Shown here: positions 9,801-19,602 of the stretch, one piece after another
Layout of the letters: each line of letters starts with the position of its first letter
How positions within the stretch are numbered: the stretch's first letter is position 1
Made by a program: the position numbers and the translations under genes
Assembly: GCF_019145475.1 (NCBI RefSeq)
Contig: NZ_JAHTKI010000001.1
Span: 434,001-498,000, forward strand
Direction: 5' to 3'
From: Pseudomonas botevensis
GTDB lineage: Bacteria; Pseudomonadota; Gammaproteobacteria; Pseudomonadales; Pseudomonadaceae
Length of the DNA: 64,000 nt
The notes under the pieces: generated by a model
Databases searched by the model: none
What the model was told of the DNA's origin: nothing
What the model saw: the letters and a program-made list of their open reading frames with translations, nothing else

Positions 9801-9837
9801 GTGTTGTATTTTTTACGGGGGTGTTGTGTAAAAAAAT
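9801..9837. promoter_or_regulatory. Direct and inverted repeats in the spuI/spuA divergent promoter region
   Basis: GTGTTGT occurs twice, exactly 20 bases apart (9801-9807 and 9821-9827). Overlapping this are an inverted pair, tttttt-ac (9809-9816) and gt-aaaaaa (9828-9835). The spacing puts both copies on one face of the helix, as for a dimeric regulator. It lies 188 bases upstream of the minus-strand synthetase and 55 bases before the ATG of the spuA remnant. A polyamine-responsive repressor such as PauR is a reasonable but unproven candidate. Confidence 0.4.
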
Positions 9838-9891
9838 GAACAAGGCTAAGCTCGGGTCAAACCCATAACAGCAATAATACCGGGGTGCTTC

Positions 9892-10260
9892 ATGTATCGC
9901 CTGCCGATAATCGGCGTCACCGACTGCTCGCAACAGTCCGGCCTGCATGCTCATCACATCAGTGGCGACACGTCCGTCAATACCACAGCCCGCAAGACTC
10001 GCGGCCTGTCGAGTGGACGCCTGTCCATGGCGGGGAAAACGTCAGCGTCCGATATTCTGGACGCACGAGATGGCACCCTCTTTACTGTTTCTCCTTCCAA
10101 TATAGATCGCTTTCATTCCTCCAGCCTGTGCCGTGCCGGACGTCGTGTCCAGTGCGTTGCTCACGATTCTGCACGCCCGGGATTTGCACAGGAAATGCAA
10201 CGCCAGCGTAAAGGGCAGGTAAGCTCCTCCTTCATTGTCTATGCGCGGTGCCAGGCGTAA
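9892..10260 (+). pseudogene. spuA: Decayed remnant of spuA/puuD (gamma-glutamyl-GABA hydrolase, class I glutamine amidotransferase)
   Basis: A 122-codon open frame whose first ~70 codons align colinearly with the N-terminus of SpuA/PuuD hydrolases. LPIIGVTDCSQQSGLHAHHI matches the family opening. SDILDARDGTLFTVSPSNI matches the SDILDALDG-LFTGSPSN block, and an AHDSAR follows. The two blocks have the expected spacing without frameshifts, but many conserved residues are replaced, for example Gly to Val in TGSPSN. Everything after roughly residue 95 of a ~260-residue protein is missing, including the nucleophile Cys (GICRG) and the catalytic His-Glu. It cannot encode an active hydrolase. The comparison sequences are from memory. 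Confidence 0.75.
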
Positions 10261-10354
10261 GCCGGCACTGCGCGCGAGCAAGCCCCCCTAACGCGACGCC
10301 CAGTGCGTCAAACATTGCCTGACACGCGTCAGGAGACTCAGCCCAGAGGCATTT
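10261..10354 (+). promoter_or_regulatory. Leader between the spuA remnant and spuB
   Basis: This gap has no coding content. With the remnant it forms a ~460-base leader, if transcription still starts at the old spuA promoter. There is a weak SD before spuB (caggagac is 24 bases away; cagagg is closer). No terminator is visible. Confidence 0.4.
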
Positions 10355-11713
10355 ATGAGCACCAACCTCGACCAGCTCACCGATTGGTTGAAAGACCGCA
10401 AGATCACAGAAGTCGAATGCATGATCAGCGACTTGACCGGCATCACCCGGGGCAAGATTTCGCCGACCAACAAGTTCATCGCCGAGAAAGGCATGCGCCT
10501 GCCGGAAAGCGTTCTGTTGCAGACCGTGACCGGCGACTACGTCGAAGACGACATCTATTATGAACTGCTCGACCCGGCCGACATCGACATGGTCTGCCGT
10601 CCCGACCAGAACGCGGTGTACCTGGTGCCGTGGGCCATCGAGCCGACCGCCCAGGTGATCCACGACACCTACGACAAGCAAGGCAACCCGATCGAGCTGT
10701 CGCCGCGCAACGTGCTCAAGAAAGTCCTGAAACTCTACGCCGACAAGGGCTGGCAGCCGATCGTGGCGCCGGAAATGGAGTTCTACCTGACCAAGCGCAG
10801 CGACGACCCCGACTATCCGCTGCAGCCGCCGATCGGCCGCTCCGGGCGTCCGGAAATCGGTCGTCAGTCGTTCTCCATCGAAGCGGCCAACGAATTCGAC
10901 CCGCTGTTCGAAGACGTCTACGACTGGTGCGAATTGCAGGACCTGGATCTCGACACGCTGATCCACGAGGACGGCACCGCGCAGATGGAAATCAACTTCC
11001 GTCACGGCGATGCGTTGTCCCTGGCTGACCAGATCCTGGTGTTCAAGCGCACCATGCGCGAAGCCGCGCTCAAGCATGACGTGGCCGCGACGTTCATGGC
11101 CAAGCCGATGACCGGCGAGCCGGGCAGTGCCATGCACCTGCACCAGAGCATCATCGACATCGAGACCGGCAAGAACATCTTCTCCAACGAAGACGGGACC
11201 ATGAGCCAGTTGTTCCTGCACCACATCGGTGGCCTGCAGAAACTGATCCCCGAGGCGTTGCCGCTGTTTGCCCCGAACGTCAACTCGTTCCGCCGCTTCC
11301 TGCCGGACACCTCGGCGCCGGTGAACGTGGAGTGGGGCGAAGAAAACCGCACCGTGGGCCTGCGCGTACCGGATGCCGGGCCGCAGAACCGCCGGGTGGA
11401 AAACCGCCTGCCGGGTGCCGACGCCAACCCATACCTGGCGATCGCCGCGAGCCTGCTCTGCGGCTACATCGGCATGGTCGAAGGCATCAACCCGAGCGCG
11501 CCCGTCGTTGGCCGTGGTTATGAGCGACGCAACCTGCGCCTGCCGCTGACCATCGAGGACGCCCTGGAGCGCATGGAAAAGAGCGCGACCATCGAGAAGT
11601 ACCTGGGCAAGAACTTCATCACCGGCTACGTCGCGGTCAAGCGGGCCGAGCATGAGAACTTCAAGCGCGTCATCAGTTCGTGGGAGCGCGAATACCTGCT
11701 GTTCGCCGTCTGA
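10355..11713 (+). CDS. spuB: Gamma-glutamylpolyamine synthetase SpuB (glutamine-synthetase family)
   Basis: 452-residue paralogue of the divergent enzyme. It has the GS motifs APEMEFYLTKRSDD, GSAMHLHQSIIDIETGKN and RVENRLPGADANPYLAIAAS. It glutamylates polyamines before amidohydrolysis. The short N-terminal beta-grasp region (MISDLTGITRGKISP) is diagnostic of the PuuA/SpuB branch. It is followed after 56 bases by the aminotransferase spuC, matching the order spuB-spuC of P. aeruginosa. Confidence 0.88.
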   Translation: MSTNLDQLTDWLKDRKITEVECMISDLTGITRGKISPTNKFIAEKGMRLPESVLLQTVTGDYVEDDIYYELLDPADIDMVCRPDQNAVYLVPWAIEPTAQVIHDTYDKQGNPIELSPRNVLKKVLKLYADKGWQPIVAPEMEFYLTKRSDDPDYPLQPPIGRSGRPEIGRQSFSIEAANEFDPLFEDVYDWCELQDLDLDTLIHEDGTAQMEINFRHGDALSLADQILVFKRTMREAALKHDVAATFMAKPMTGEPGSAMHLHQSIIDIETGKNIFSNEDGTMSQLFLHHIGGLQKLIPEALPLFAPNVNSFRRFLPDTSAPVNVEWGEENRTVGLRVPDAGPQNRRVENRLPGADANPYLAIAASLLCGYIGMVEGINPSAPVVGRGYERRNLRLPLTIEDALERMEKSATIEKYLGKNFITGYVAVKRAEHENFKRVISSWEREYLLFAV

Positions 11714-11769
11714 TACGCCCGGCGCGGCCGTCACACGCCGCGCCTTCACCGATAACAAGGAGAATTGGC

Positions 11770-13134
11770 ATGACCAGCAACAACCCGCAAACCCGTGAGT
11801 GGCAAGCGCTCAGCAGCGAGCACCACCTGGCCCCGTTCAGCGATTTCAAGCAGCTGAAGGAGAAGGGTCCACGGATCATCACCAATGCCAAGGGCGTGTA
11901 CCTCTGGGACAGCGAAGGCAACAAGATCCTCGACGGCATGGCCGGCCTGTGGTGCGTGGCGATCGGTTACGGTCGCGATGAACTGGCCGATGCCGCCGCG
12001 AAACAGATGCGCGAGCTGCCTTATTACAACCTGTTCTTCCAGACCGCCCACCCGCCGGCGCTGGAACTGGCCAAGGCCATCGCCGACGTGGCGCCGCAAG
12101 GCATGAACCATGTGTTCTTCACCGGCTCCGGCTCCGAAGGCAACGACACCATGCTGCGCATGGTTCGCCACTACTGGGCGATCAAGGGCCAGCCGAACAA
12201 GAAAGTCATCATCAGCCGCAAGAACGGCTACCACGGCTCCACCGTGGCCGGCGCGAGCCTGGGCGGCATGACCTACATGCACGAGCAGGGCGACTTGCCG
12301 ATTCCGGGCATCGTCCACATTGCCCAGCCGTACTGGTTCGCCGAGGGCGGCGACATGACCCCGGACGAGTTCGGGATCTGGGCGGCCAACCAGCTGGAAG
12401 AGAAGATTCTCGAAGTCGGCGTCGACAATGTCGGTGCGTTCATTGCCGAGCCGATCCAGGGCGCCGGCGGCGTGATCATTCCGCCCGATACCTACTGGCC
12501 GCGCATCAAGGAAATCCTCGCCAAGTACGACATCCTGTTCGTCGCCGATGAAGTGATCTGCGGTTTCGGCCGTACCGGCGAGTGGTTCGGCAGCGATTTC
12601 TACGACCTCAAGCCGCACATGATGACCATCGCCAAGGGCCTGACCTCCGGCTACATCCCGATGGGTGGCCTGATCGTCCGTGACGAAGTGGTGGCGGTGC
12701 TCAACGAGGGCGGTGATTTCAACCACGGCTTCACCTACTCCGGGCATCCGGTGGCGGCGGCGGTGGGGCTGGAAAACATCCGCATCCTGCGTGAAGAAAA
12801 AGTTATCGAGCACGCTCACAACGAAACGGCACCGTATTTGCAGAAGCGTCTGCGCGAACTCAACGATCACCCGTTGGTGGGGGAAGTGCGCGGCGTCGGT
12901 CTGCTGGGGGCCATCGAACTGGTGCAGGACAAGGCCACGCGCAAGCGTTACGAAGGCAAGGGTGTCGGCATGATCTGCCGTCAGTTCTGCTTCGACAACG
13001 GCCTGATCATGCGCGCCGTGGGCGACACCATGATCATTGCGCCGCCGCTGGTGATCAGCAAGGCGGAGATCGATGAGCTGGTTACAAAGGCACGCAAGTG
13101 TCTGGATCTGACCCTCAGTGCATTGCAAGGCTAA
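11770..13134 (+). CDS. spuC: Polyamine:pyruvate aminotransferase SpuC
   Basis: 454-residue class III PLP aminotransferase. It transfers the amino group of putrescine (also spermidine or cadaverine) to pyruvate, giving aminobutyraldehyde. The PLP lysine is Lys289 in MTIAKGLTSGYIPMGG. Upstream are the GSGSEGNDTMLR phosphate-binding loop and the FVADEVICGFGRTG motif. The start at 11770 is chosen for its SD (aaggag) and because it gives the usual family length. A longer frame from 11680 overlaps spuB. Confidence 0.92.
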   Translation: MTSNNPQTREWQALSSEHHLAPFSDFKQLKEKGPRIITNAKGVYLWDSEGNKILDGMAGLWCVAIGYGRDELADAAAKQMRELPYYNLFFQTAHPPALELAKAIADVAPQGMNHVFFTGSGSEGNDTMLRMVRHYWAIKGQPNKKVIISRKNGYHGSTVAGASLGGMTYMHEQGDLPIPGIVHIAQPYWFAEGGDMTPDEFGIWAANQLEEKILEVGVDNVGAFIAEPIQGAGGVIIPPDTYWPRIKEILAKYDILFVADEVICGFGRTGEWFGSDFYDLKPHMMTIAKGLTSGYIPMGGLIVRDEVVAVLNEGGDFNHGFTYSGHPVAAAVGLENIRILREEKVIEHAHNETAPYLQKRLRELNDHPLVGEVRGVGLLGAIELVQDKATRKRYEGKGVGMICRQFCFDNGLIMRAVGDTMIIAPPLVISKAEIDELVTKARKCLDLTLSALQG

Positions 13135-13140
13135 GTGCTA

Positions 13141-13180
13141 GGCTCTGAGCGACGGCGTTGTAGCGCTGTCGCTCGGAGCC
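13141..13180 (+). promoter_or_regulatory. Hairpin between spuC and spuD
   Basis: Arms 13141-13153 (ggctctgagcgac) and 13168-13180 (gtcgctcggagcc) pair at all 13 positions, with one G-U. They start 6 bases after the spuC stop. No T-run follows immediately, so it is a poor intrinsic terminator. It may be an mRNA stabiliser, or a partial terminator separating spuBC from the transporter genes. Confidence 0.6.
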
Positions 13181-13305
13181 GTCAGAAAGGTTGGCCTTTT
13201 GTTGAAAGACCGCCTCGGATCTTGCCAGACTAGCCGCGGTTCCAGTTGTCCGGGTTCGGCCGCTGAACAAAGTGGTTCAAAAAAGAAAAATTTGGAGCAT
13301 GACGC

Positions 13306-14415
13306 ATGAAGGCATTAGGTAAAAAACTTGCTGGCAAGACTCTTCTCGCCCTGTCCGTGGCGGGCATGATGGCGGGTGCGGTTCACGCGGACGACAAGGT
13401 ATTGCACGTCTACAACTGGTCCGACTACATCGCTCCGGACACCATCGCGAACTTCGAGAAGGAGTCCGGGATCAGGGTCGTCTACGACGTATTCGACAGC
13501 AACGAAACCCTGGAAGCCAAACTGCTGGCAGGCAAGTCCGGCTACGACGTGGTCGTACCGTCGAACAACTTCCTGGCCAAGCAGATCAAGGCTGGTGTGT
13601 ACCAGGAGCTGGACACCTCCAAGCTGCCTAACTGGAAAAACCTCAACCAGGACCTGCTCAAGGCCGTATCGGTCAGCGACCCGGGCAACAAGCACGCCTT
13701 CCCGTACATGTGGGGCTCGATCGGCATCGGCTACAACCCGGAGAAGGTCAAGGCTGCGCTGGGCGTCGACACCATCGATTCCTGGGACGTGCTGCTCAAG
13801 CCGGAAAACATCGCCAAGCTCAAGGGCTGCGGCGTGAGCTTCCTCGATTCGCCGACCGAAATGCTCCCGGTCGCCCTGCATTACCTGGGTCTGCCTACCG
13901 ACAGCCAGAAGAAAGACGACATCAAGAAAGCCGAGGAACTGTTCCTCAAGATTCGTCCTTCGATCACCTACTTCCACTCCTCCAAGTACATCTCGGACCT
14001 GGCCAACGGCAACATCTGCGTAGCGGTCGGCTACTCGGGTGACGTGCAGCAGGCCAAGTCCCGTGCCGCCGAGGCCGGTGACAAGGTGAAAGTCAGCTAC
14101 GCCATTCCGAAGGAAGGCGCGGGCAGCTTCTTTGACATGGTCGCCATTCCGAAGGATGCCGAGAACGTCGAAGGCGCCTACAAGTTCATGACCTTCCTGC
14201 AGAAGCCTGAAGTGATGGCCGGCATCACCAACGCCGTGCGTTTCCCGAACGGTAACGCCGCTGCAACGCCACTGGTGGAAAAAGACATCACCAGCGATCC
14301 AGGCATCTACCCGCCAGCCGACGTGCAGGCCAAGTTGTATGCCATCGCCGATCTGCCGGCGGCGACCCAGCGTGAGTTGACTCGCAGCTGGACCAAGATC
14401 AAATCCGGTAAATAA
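13306..14415 (+). CDS. spuD: Putrescine/polyamine-binding periplasmic protein (SpuD/PotF-like)
   Basis: 369-residue solute-binding protein for the polyamine ABC importer. The signal peptide (about 1-27, ending VHA) precedes [17 protein letters not shown], the PotF/PotD hallmark that supplies ligand-contacting Trp and Asp. Other family blocks are [20 protein letters not shown] and [20 protein letters not shown]. In P. aeruginosa SpuD prefers putrescine and SpuE spermidine. The SpuD assignment here is by order only, since the next gene is a close paralogue. Confidence 0.88.
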   Translation: MKALGKKLAGKTLLALSVAGMMAGAVHADDKVLHVYNWSDYIAPDTIANFEKESGIRVVYDVFDSNETLEAKLLAGKSGYDVVVPSNNFLAKQIKAGVYQELDTSKLPNWKNLNQDLLKAVSVSDPGNKHAFPYMWGSIGIGYNPEKVKAALGVDTIDSWDVLLKPENIAKLKGCGVSFLDSPTEMLPVALHYLGLPTDSQKKDDIKKAEELFLKIRPSITYFHSSKYISDLANGNICVAVGYSGDVQQAKSRAAEAGDKVKVSYAIPKEGAGSFFDMVAIPKDAENVEGAYKFMTFLQKPEVMAGITNAVRFPNGNAAATPLVEKDITSDPGIYPPADVQAKLYAIADLPAATQRELTRSWTKIKSGK

Positions 14416-14425
14416 GCCGGTTTGA

Positions 14426-15700
<1,275 letters not shown>

Positions 15701-15767
15701 GGCACAAACTATCCTGGGTTCGTCCGCGTAGGGCGAACTGCACTCTTTTTTTCTGGGAGTTTCGCAA

Positions 15768-16910
15768 ATGGCAGTTGCCTCCGGCGCCTATAAGAAAGCC
15801 CTCGAGGGCGACCAGACACCTAAGCAGGTGCTGGTCAAAATCGACCGGGTCACGAAGAAGTTCGACGAGACGGTTGCCGTGGACGATGTGTCCCTGGAAA
15901 TCAAGAAAGGCGAAATCTTCGCCCTGCTCGGCGGTTCGGGATCGGGCAAATCCACCCTGCTGCGTATGCTCGCCGGGTTCGAACGGCCCACGGAGGGGCG
16001 CATTTTCCTCGACGGCGTCGACATCACCGACATGCCGCCGTACGAGCGACCGATCAACATGATGTTCCAGTCCTACGCCTTGTTCCCGCACATGACCGTG
16101 GCGCAGAACATCGCCTTCGGCCTGCAACAGGACAAGATTCCCAAGGCCGAGATCGACGCCCGCGTGGCCGAGATGCTCAAGCTGGTGCAGATGAGCCAGT
16201 ACGCCAAGCGCAAGCCGCATCAACTGTCCGGCGGCCAGCGTCAGCGTGTGGCGCTGGCGCGCTCGCTGGCCAAGCGGCCGAAGCTGTTGCTGCTCGACGA
16301 GCCGATGGGCGCACTGGACAAGAAACTGCGTTCGCAGATGCAGCTTGAGCTGGTGGAAATCATCGAACGCGTCGGCGTGACCTGCGTGATGGTGACCCAC
16401 GACCAGGAAGAGGCCATGACCATGGCCGAGCGCATCGCGATCATGCACCTGGGCTGGATCGCCCAGATCGGCAGCCCGATCGATATCTACGAAACCCCGA
16501 CCAGCCGCCTGGTCTGCGAGTTCATCGGCAACGTGAACATCTTCGAAGGCGAAGTGATCGACGACGCCGAAGGTCACGCGACCATCACCTGCAAGGACCT
16601 CGACCGGCAGATCTACGTCGGCCACGGCATCAGCACTTCGGTGCAGGACAAGTCCGTGACCTACGCGATCCGTCCGGAAAAATTGCTGGTCACCGCCGAC
16701 ATGCCGACCTGCGAATACAACTGGTCGAGCGGCAAGGTGCATGACATCGCCTACCTCGGCGGCCATTCGGTGTTCTACGTCGAATTGCCGAGCGGCAAAC
16801 TGGTGCAGTCCTTCGTGGCCAACGCCGAACGCCGTGGCGCACGCCCGACCTGGGGCGATCAGGTCTACGTGTGGTGGGAAGACGACAGCGGCGTGGTACT
16901 TCGCTCATGA
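15768..16910 (+). CDS. spuF: Polyamine ABC transporter ATPase SpuF (PotA/PotG-like)
   Basis: 380-residue ABC ATPase. Walker A is GGSGSGKST, the Q-loop is FQSYALFPHMT, the signature is LSGGQRQR and Walker B is LLLLDEP. After about residue 250 there is a TOBE/OB-type C-terminal domain, as in PotA and PotG. It energises import of polyamines delivered by SpuD and SpuE. Its stop overlaps the spuG start. Confidence 0.92.
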   Translation: MAVASGAYKKALEGDQTPKQVLVKIDRVTKKFDETVAVDDVSLEIKKGEIFALLGGSGSGKSTLLRMLAGFERPTEGRIFLDGVDITDMPPYERPINMMFQSYALFPHMTVAQNIAFGLQQDKIPKAEIDARVAEMLKLVQMSQYAKRKPHQLSGGQRQRVALARSLAKRPKLLLLDEPMGALDKKLRSQMQLELVEIIERVGVTCVMVTHDQEEAMTMAERIAIMHLGWIAQIGSPIDIYETPTSRLVCEFIGNVNIFEGEVIDDAEGHATITCKDLDRQIYVGHGISTSVQDKSVTYAIRPEKLLVTADMPTCEYNWSSGKVHDIAYLGGHSVFYVELPSGKLVQSFVANAERRGARPTWGDQVYVWWEDDSGVVLRS

Positions 16911-17827
16911 ACATGCGCAAATTCAAACGCCGCCTCAATCGAATAATTCCCGGTGGCCGCCAACTGGTCATCGGGGTTCCGTTCATCTGGCTGTTCCTGT
17001 TCTTCATGTTGCCGTTCTTCATCGTGCTGAAGATCAGCTTCGCCGAAGCCGACGTGGCCATCCCGCCGTACACCGAGATCTACAGCTACGCCGAGCAGAA
17101 GCTGCAACTGCTGCTGAACCTGGGCAACTACGCGATGCTCGGCGACGACGAGCTCTACATCGCCGCGTATCTCGGCTCGTTGAAGATGGCGTTGTTCAGC
17201 ACCATCCTCTGCCTGCTGATCGGCTATCCGATGGCCTACGCCATCGCCAGCGCCCGCAAGGAAGTGCAGACGGTGCTGGTGCTGCTGATCATGATGCCGA
17301 CCTGGACCGCGATCCTGATCCGCGTCTATGCGTGGATGGGTATCCTCAGCAACAACGGTCTGCTCAACGGTTTCCTGATGAGCATGGGCTTGATCGATGA
17401 GCCGCTGCAGATCCTCAACACCAACCTGGCGGTGTACATCGGCGTCGTCTATTCGTACCTGCCGTTCATGATCCTGCCGCTGTACGCCAACCTCGTTAAG
17501 CACGACCACAGTCTGCTGGAGGCGGCTTCGGACCTGGGTTCGAGTACCTTCAACAGCTTCTGGAAAATCACCATTCCGCTGTCCAAGAACGGCATCATCG
17601 CCGGCTGCATGCTGGTGTTCATTCCGGTGGTGGGCGAGTTCGTGATTCCGGAACTGCTCGGCGGCCCGGAAACCCTGATGATCGGTAAAGTGCTCTGGCA
17701 AGAGTTCTTCAACAACCGTGACTGGCCGGTGGCGTCCGCCCTGGCGGTGGTGATGCTGGCGATCCTGATCGTGCCGATCATCCTGTTCAACCGCAGTCAG
17801 GCCAAGGAAATGGAGGGTAAAGAATGA
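16907..17827 (+). CDS. spuG: Polyamine ABC transporter permease SpuG (PotH-like)
   Basis: 306-residue inner-membrane permease with about six transmembrane helices. The first is VIGVPFIWLFLFFMLPFFIV. The coupling loop is AASDLGSSTFNSFWKITIPL. The ATG at 16907 overlaps the spuF stop (ATGA) and a second Met lies two codons later; either could be used. It pairs with SpuH to form the channel. Confidence 0.92.
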   Translation: MNMRKFKRRLNRIIPGGRQLVIGVPFIWLFLFFMLPFFIVLKISFAEADVAIPPYTEIYSYAEQKLQLLLNLGNYAMLGDDELYIAAYLGSLKMALFSTILCLLIGYPMAYAIASARKEVQTVLVLLIMMPTWTAILIRVYAWMGILSNNGLLNGFLMSMGLIDEPLQILNTNLAVYIGVVYSYLPFMILPLYANLVKHDHSLLEAASDLGSSTFNSFWKITIPLSKNGIIAGCMLVFIPVVGEFVIPELLGGPETLMIGKVLWQEFFNNRDWPVASALAVVMLAILIVPIILFNRSQAKEMEGKE

Positions 17828-18714
17828 AGCGCTTCCGTTTCTCCAGCCTGATGCTGGTGCTCGGCCTGTTGTTCATCTACCTGCCGATGCTGATCCTGGT
17901 GATCTACTCGTTCAACGCCTCGAAACTGGTGACGGTGTGGGGCGGCTGGTCGGTGAAGTGGTACGTCGGCCTGCTCGACAACACGCAACTGATGGGCTCG
18001 GTGGTGCGTTCGCTGGAGATCGCCTGCTACACCGCCGTCGCGGCGGTGGCGCTGGGTACGCTGGCGGCGTTCGTGCTGACCCGCATCACCCGCTTCAAGG
18101 GCCGCACGCTGTTCGGTGGCCTGGTCACTGCGCCGCTGGTGATGCCGGAAGTGATCACCGGTCTGTCGCTGTTGCTGCTGTTCGTGGCCATGGCGCAGAT
18201 GATCGGCTGGCCGCAGGAGCGTGGCATCGTCACCATCTGGATCGCCCACACCACGTTCTGTGCCGCGTATGTGGCGGTGGTGGTGTCGGCGCGCCTGCGT
18301 GAGCTGGACCTGTCGATCGAAGAAGCGGCGATGGATCTGGGTGCGCGGCCGTGGAAGGTGTTCATCCTGATCACCATTCCGATGATCGCGCCGTCGCTGG
18401 CGGCAGGCGGCATGATGTCGTTCGCCCTGTCGCTGGATGATCTGGTACTGGCGAGTTTCGTTTCCGGGCCGGGGTCGACGACCCTGCCGATGGAAGTGTT
18501 CTCGGCGGTGCGCCTGGGCGTGAAGCCTGAGATCAACGCCGTGGCGAGTCTGATTCTGCTGGCGGTGTCGCTGGTGACGTTCCTGGTCTGGTTCTTCAGC
18601 CGTCGCGCCGAAGAAGCACGCCGCAAGGCGATCCAGCAGGCCATCGAAGAAAGCGCTGCCGACTCGTGGAAGCAACCGGACGTGCGCCGGGCGCCGACGC
18701 CGGAAGCGGCTTAA
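17824..18714 (+). CDS. spuH: Polyamine ABC transporter permease SpuH (PotI-like)
   Basis: 296-residue second permease. It starts in a 4-base overlap with spuG (ATGA) behind the SD sequence ggaggg. It has about six helices, a coupling loop EEAAMDLGARPWKVFILITIP, and a polar C-terminal tail of ~35 residues rich in Ala, Glu and Lys. It is the last gene of the importer and is followed by a terminator. Confidence 0.92.
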   Translation: MKRFRFSSLMLVLGLLFIYLPMLILVIYSFNASKLVTVWGGWSVKWYVGLLDNTQLMGSVVRSLEIACYTAVAAVALGTLAAFVLTRITRFKGRTLFGGLVTAPLVMPEVITGLSLLLLFVAMAQMIGWPQERGIVTIWIAHTTFCAAYVAVVVSARLRELDLSIEEAAMDLGARPWKVFILITIPMIAPSLAAGGMMSFALSLDDLVLASFVSGPGSTTLPMEVFSAVRLGVKPEINAVASLILLAVSLVTFLVWFFSRRAEEARRKAIQQAIEESAADSWKQPDVRRAPTPEAA

Positions 18715-18726
18715 GCCTCCCGCTAC

Positions 18727-18765
18727 AAAAAACCTCGCGACCGGTTACGGCCGCGAGGTTTTTTT
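18727..18765 (+). terminator. Terminator of the spu operon
   Basis: Stem aacctcgcg (18731-18739) with cgcgaggtt (18752-18760), flanked by an A-run and a run of seven T residues. It lies between convergent genes and can serve both. Confidence 0.9.
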
Positions 18766-18773
18766 ATGCCCGA

Positions 18774-19415
18774 TCAGGAAACCCACGGCGATTGGCGGAT
18801 GACCTCGACGAAGTTCATCGGCTTGAATCCCGGCTCCTGATCTTTCAGCACATCGGTCTTCACATTGCCGAAGGTCGTCTGCGGGCGATGGCGCAAACCG
18901 TCGGCGAACGCGCAGATGATGCACTCCTTGAATCCCTCGCCCCGTGGATGCGCATGCACCACCGCTTCGCGCTGCACGGTGCTGAACGCCGCGTAATCCA
19001 TGCCCAGCACATCCATCTCGACGCCCGCCGTCACCAGCGCCACGGTCGGACGCAAATGCTTCGGCACCCCCGGCGTGGTGTGCAGGGCAATCGACAGCCA
19101 GACCTGTTCGATGTCGTCATCGCTCAGACCATAAGGCTTGAGAAACGCTGCCGCTGCGTTGGCGCCATCCACTTCGAAACGTTCGTCGGCGCTGCGGTGA
19201 CCTTCGACCAGACCGAGGTCGTGGAACATCGCGCCGACGTACAGCAACTCCGGGTCGTAGGTCAGTTGCTGGCGTTCACCGCTCAGCGCACCAAACAGGA
19301 ATACCCGGCGCGAGTGGTGGTAGAGCAGGTCGGACTCGATGTCGCGGATGTACTCGGTGGTGGCCCGGGCCAGCGCGCTGTCGGGGATTTTGATGCCGGC
19401 AATGGTGGTGCTCAT
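18774..19415 (-). CDS. HD-domain metal-dependent hydrolase-like protein
   Basis: 213-residue cytoplasmic protein with an HD metal-binding core: YHHSRRVFLFG (first His), MFHDLGLVEGH (HD pair) and SIALHTTPGV (later His). This pattern resembles cyanamide-hydratase-like and general HD hydrolases, but the substrate cannot be named. The start at 19415 is chosen for gaggaa 9 bases upstream; a frame open to 19688 lacks initiation signals and overlaps the neighbouring promoter. It is divergent from a GlxA-type regulator, so the two may form a regulator-target pair. Confidence 0.75.
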   Translation of the reverse strand: MSTTIAGIKIPDSALARATTEYIRDIESDLLYHHSRRVFLFGALSGERQQLTYDPELLYVGAMFHDLGLVEGHRSADERFEVDGANAAAAFLKPYGLSDDDIEQVWLSIALHTTPGVPKHLRPTVALVTAGVEMDVLGMDYAAFSTVQREAVVHAHPRGEGFKECIICAFADGLRHRPQTTFGNVKTDVLKDQEPGFKPMNFVEVIRQSPWVS

Positions 19416-19602
19416 GGGGGCTTTCCTCGTCGAAAGCGCCGTCGTGGCGCTGCTGGGGAAAGTCTGTTCCCGAGGGTTGAACCGGACAATCGGGCCATGG
19501 CTGCGATCCTTGCCAATCAGCCTGCAAATCGTGCCAGTTGGCTTCTGGCCGTGTGTTTCGCTAGGGTTGATCGCCACAGGTGCCCAGGAGACCTTAACCG
19601 CC

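Noticed and set aside
9712..9957. 81-codon minus-strand frame in the spuI divergent region
   Set aside because: It covers the repeat-rich promoter and the start of the spuA remnant; no family resemblance or SD.
9885..10211. Second frame overlapping the spuA remnant
   Set aside because: The remnant frame at 9892 carries the SpuA similarity; this one has none.
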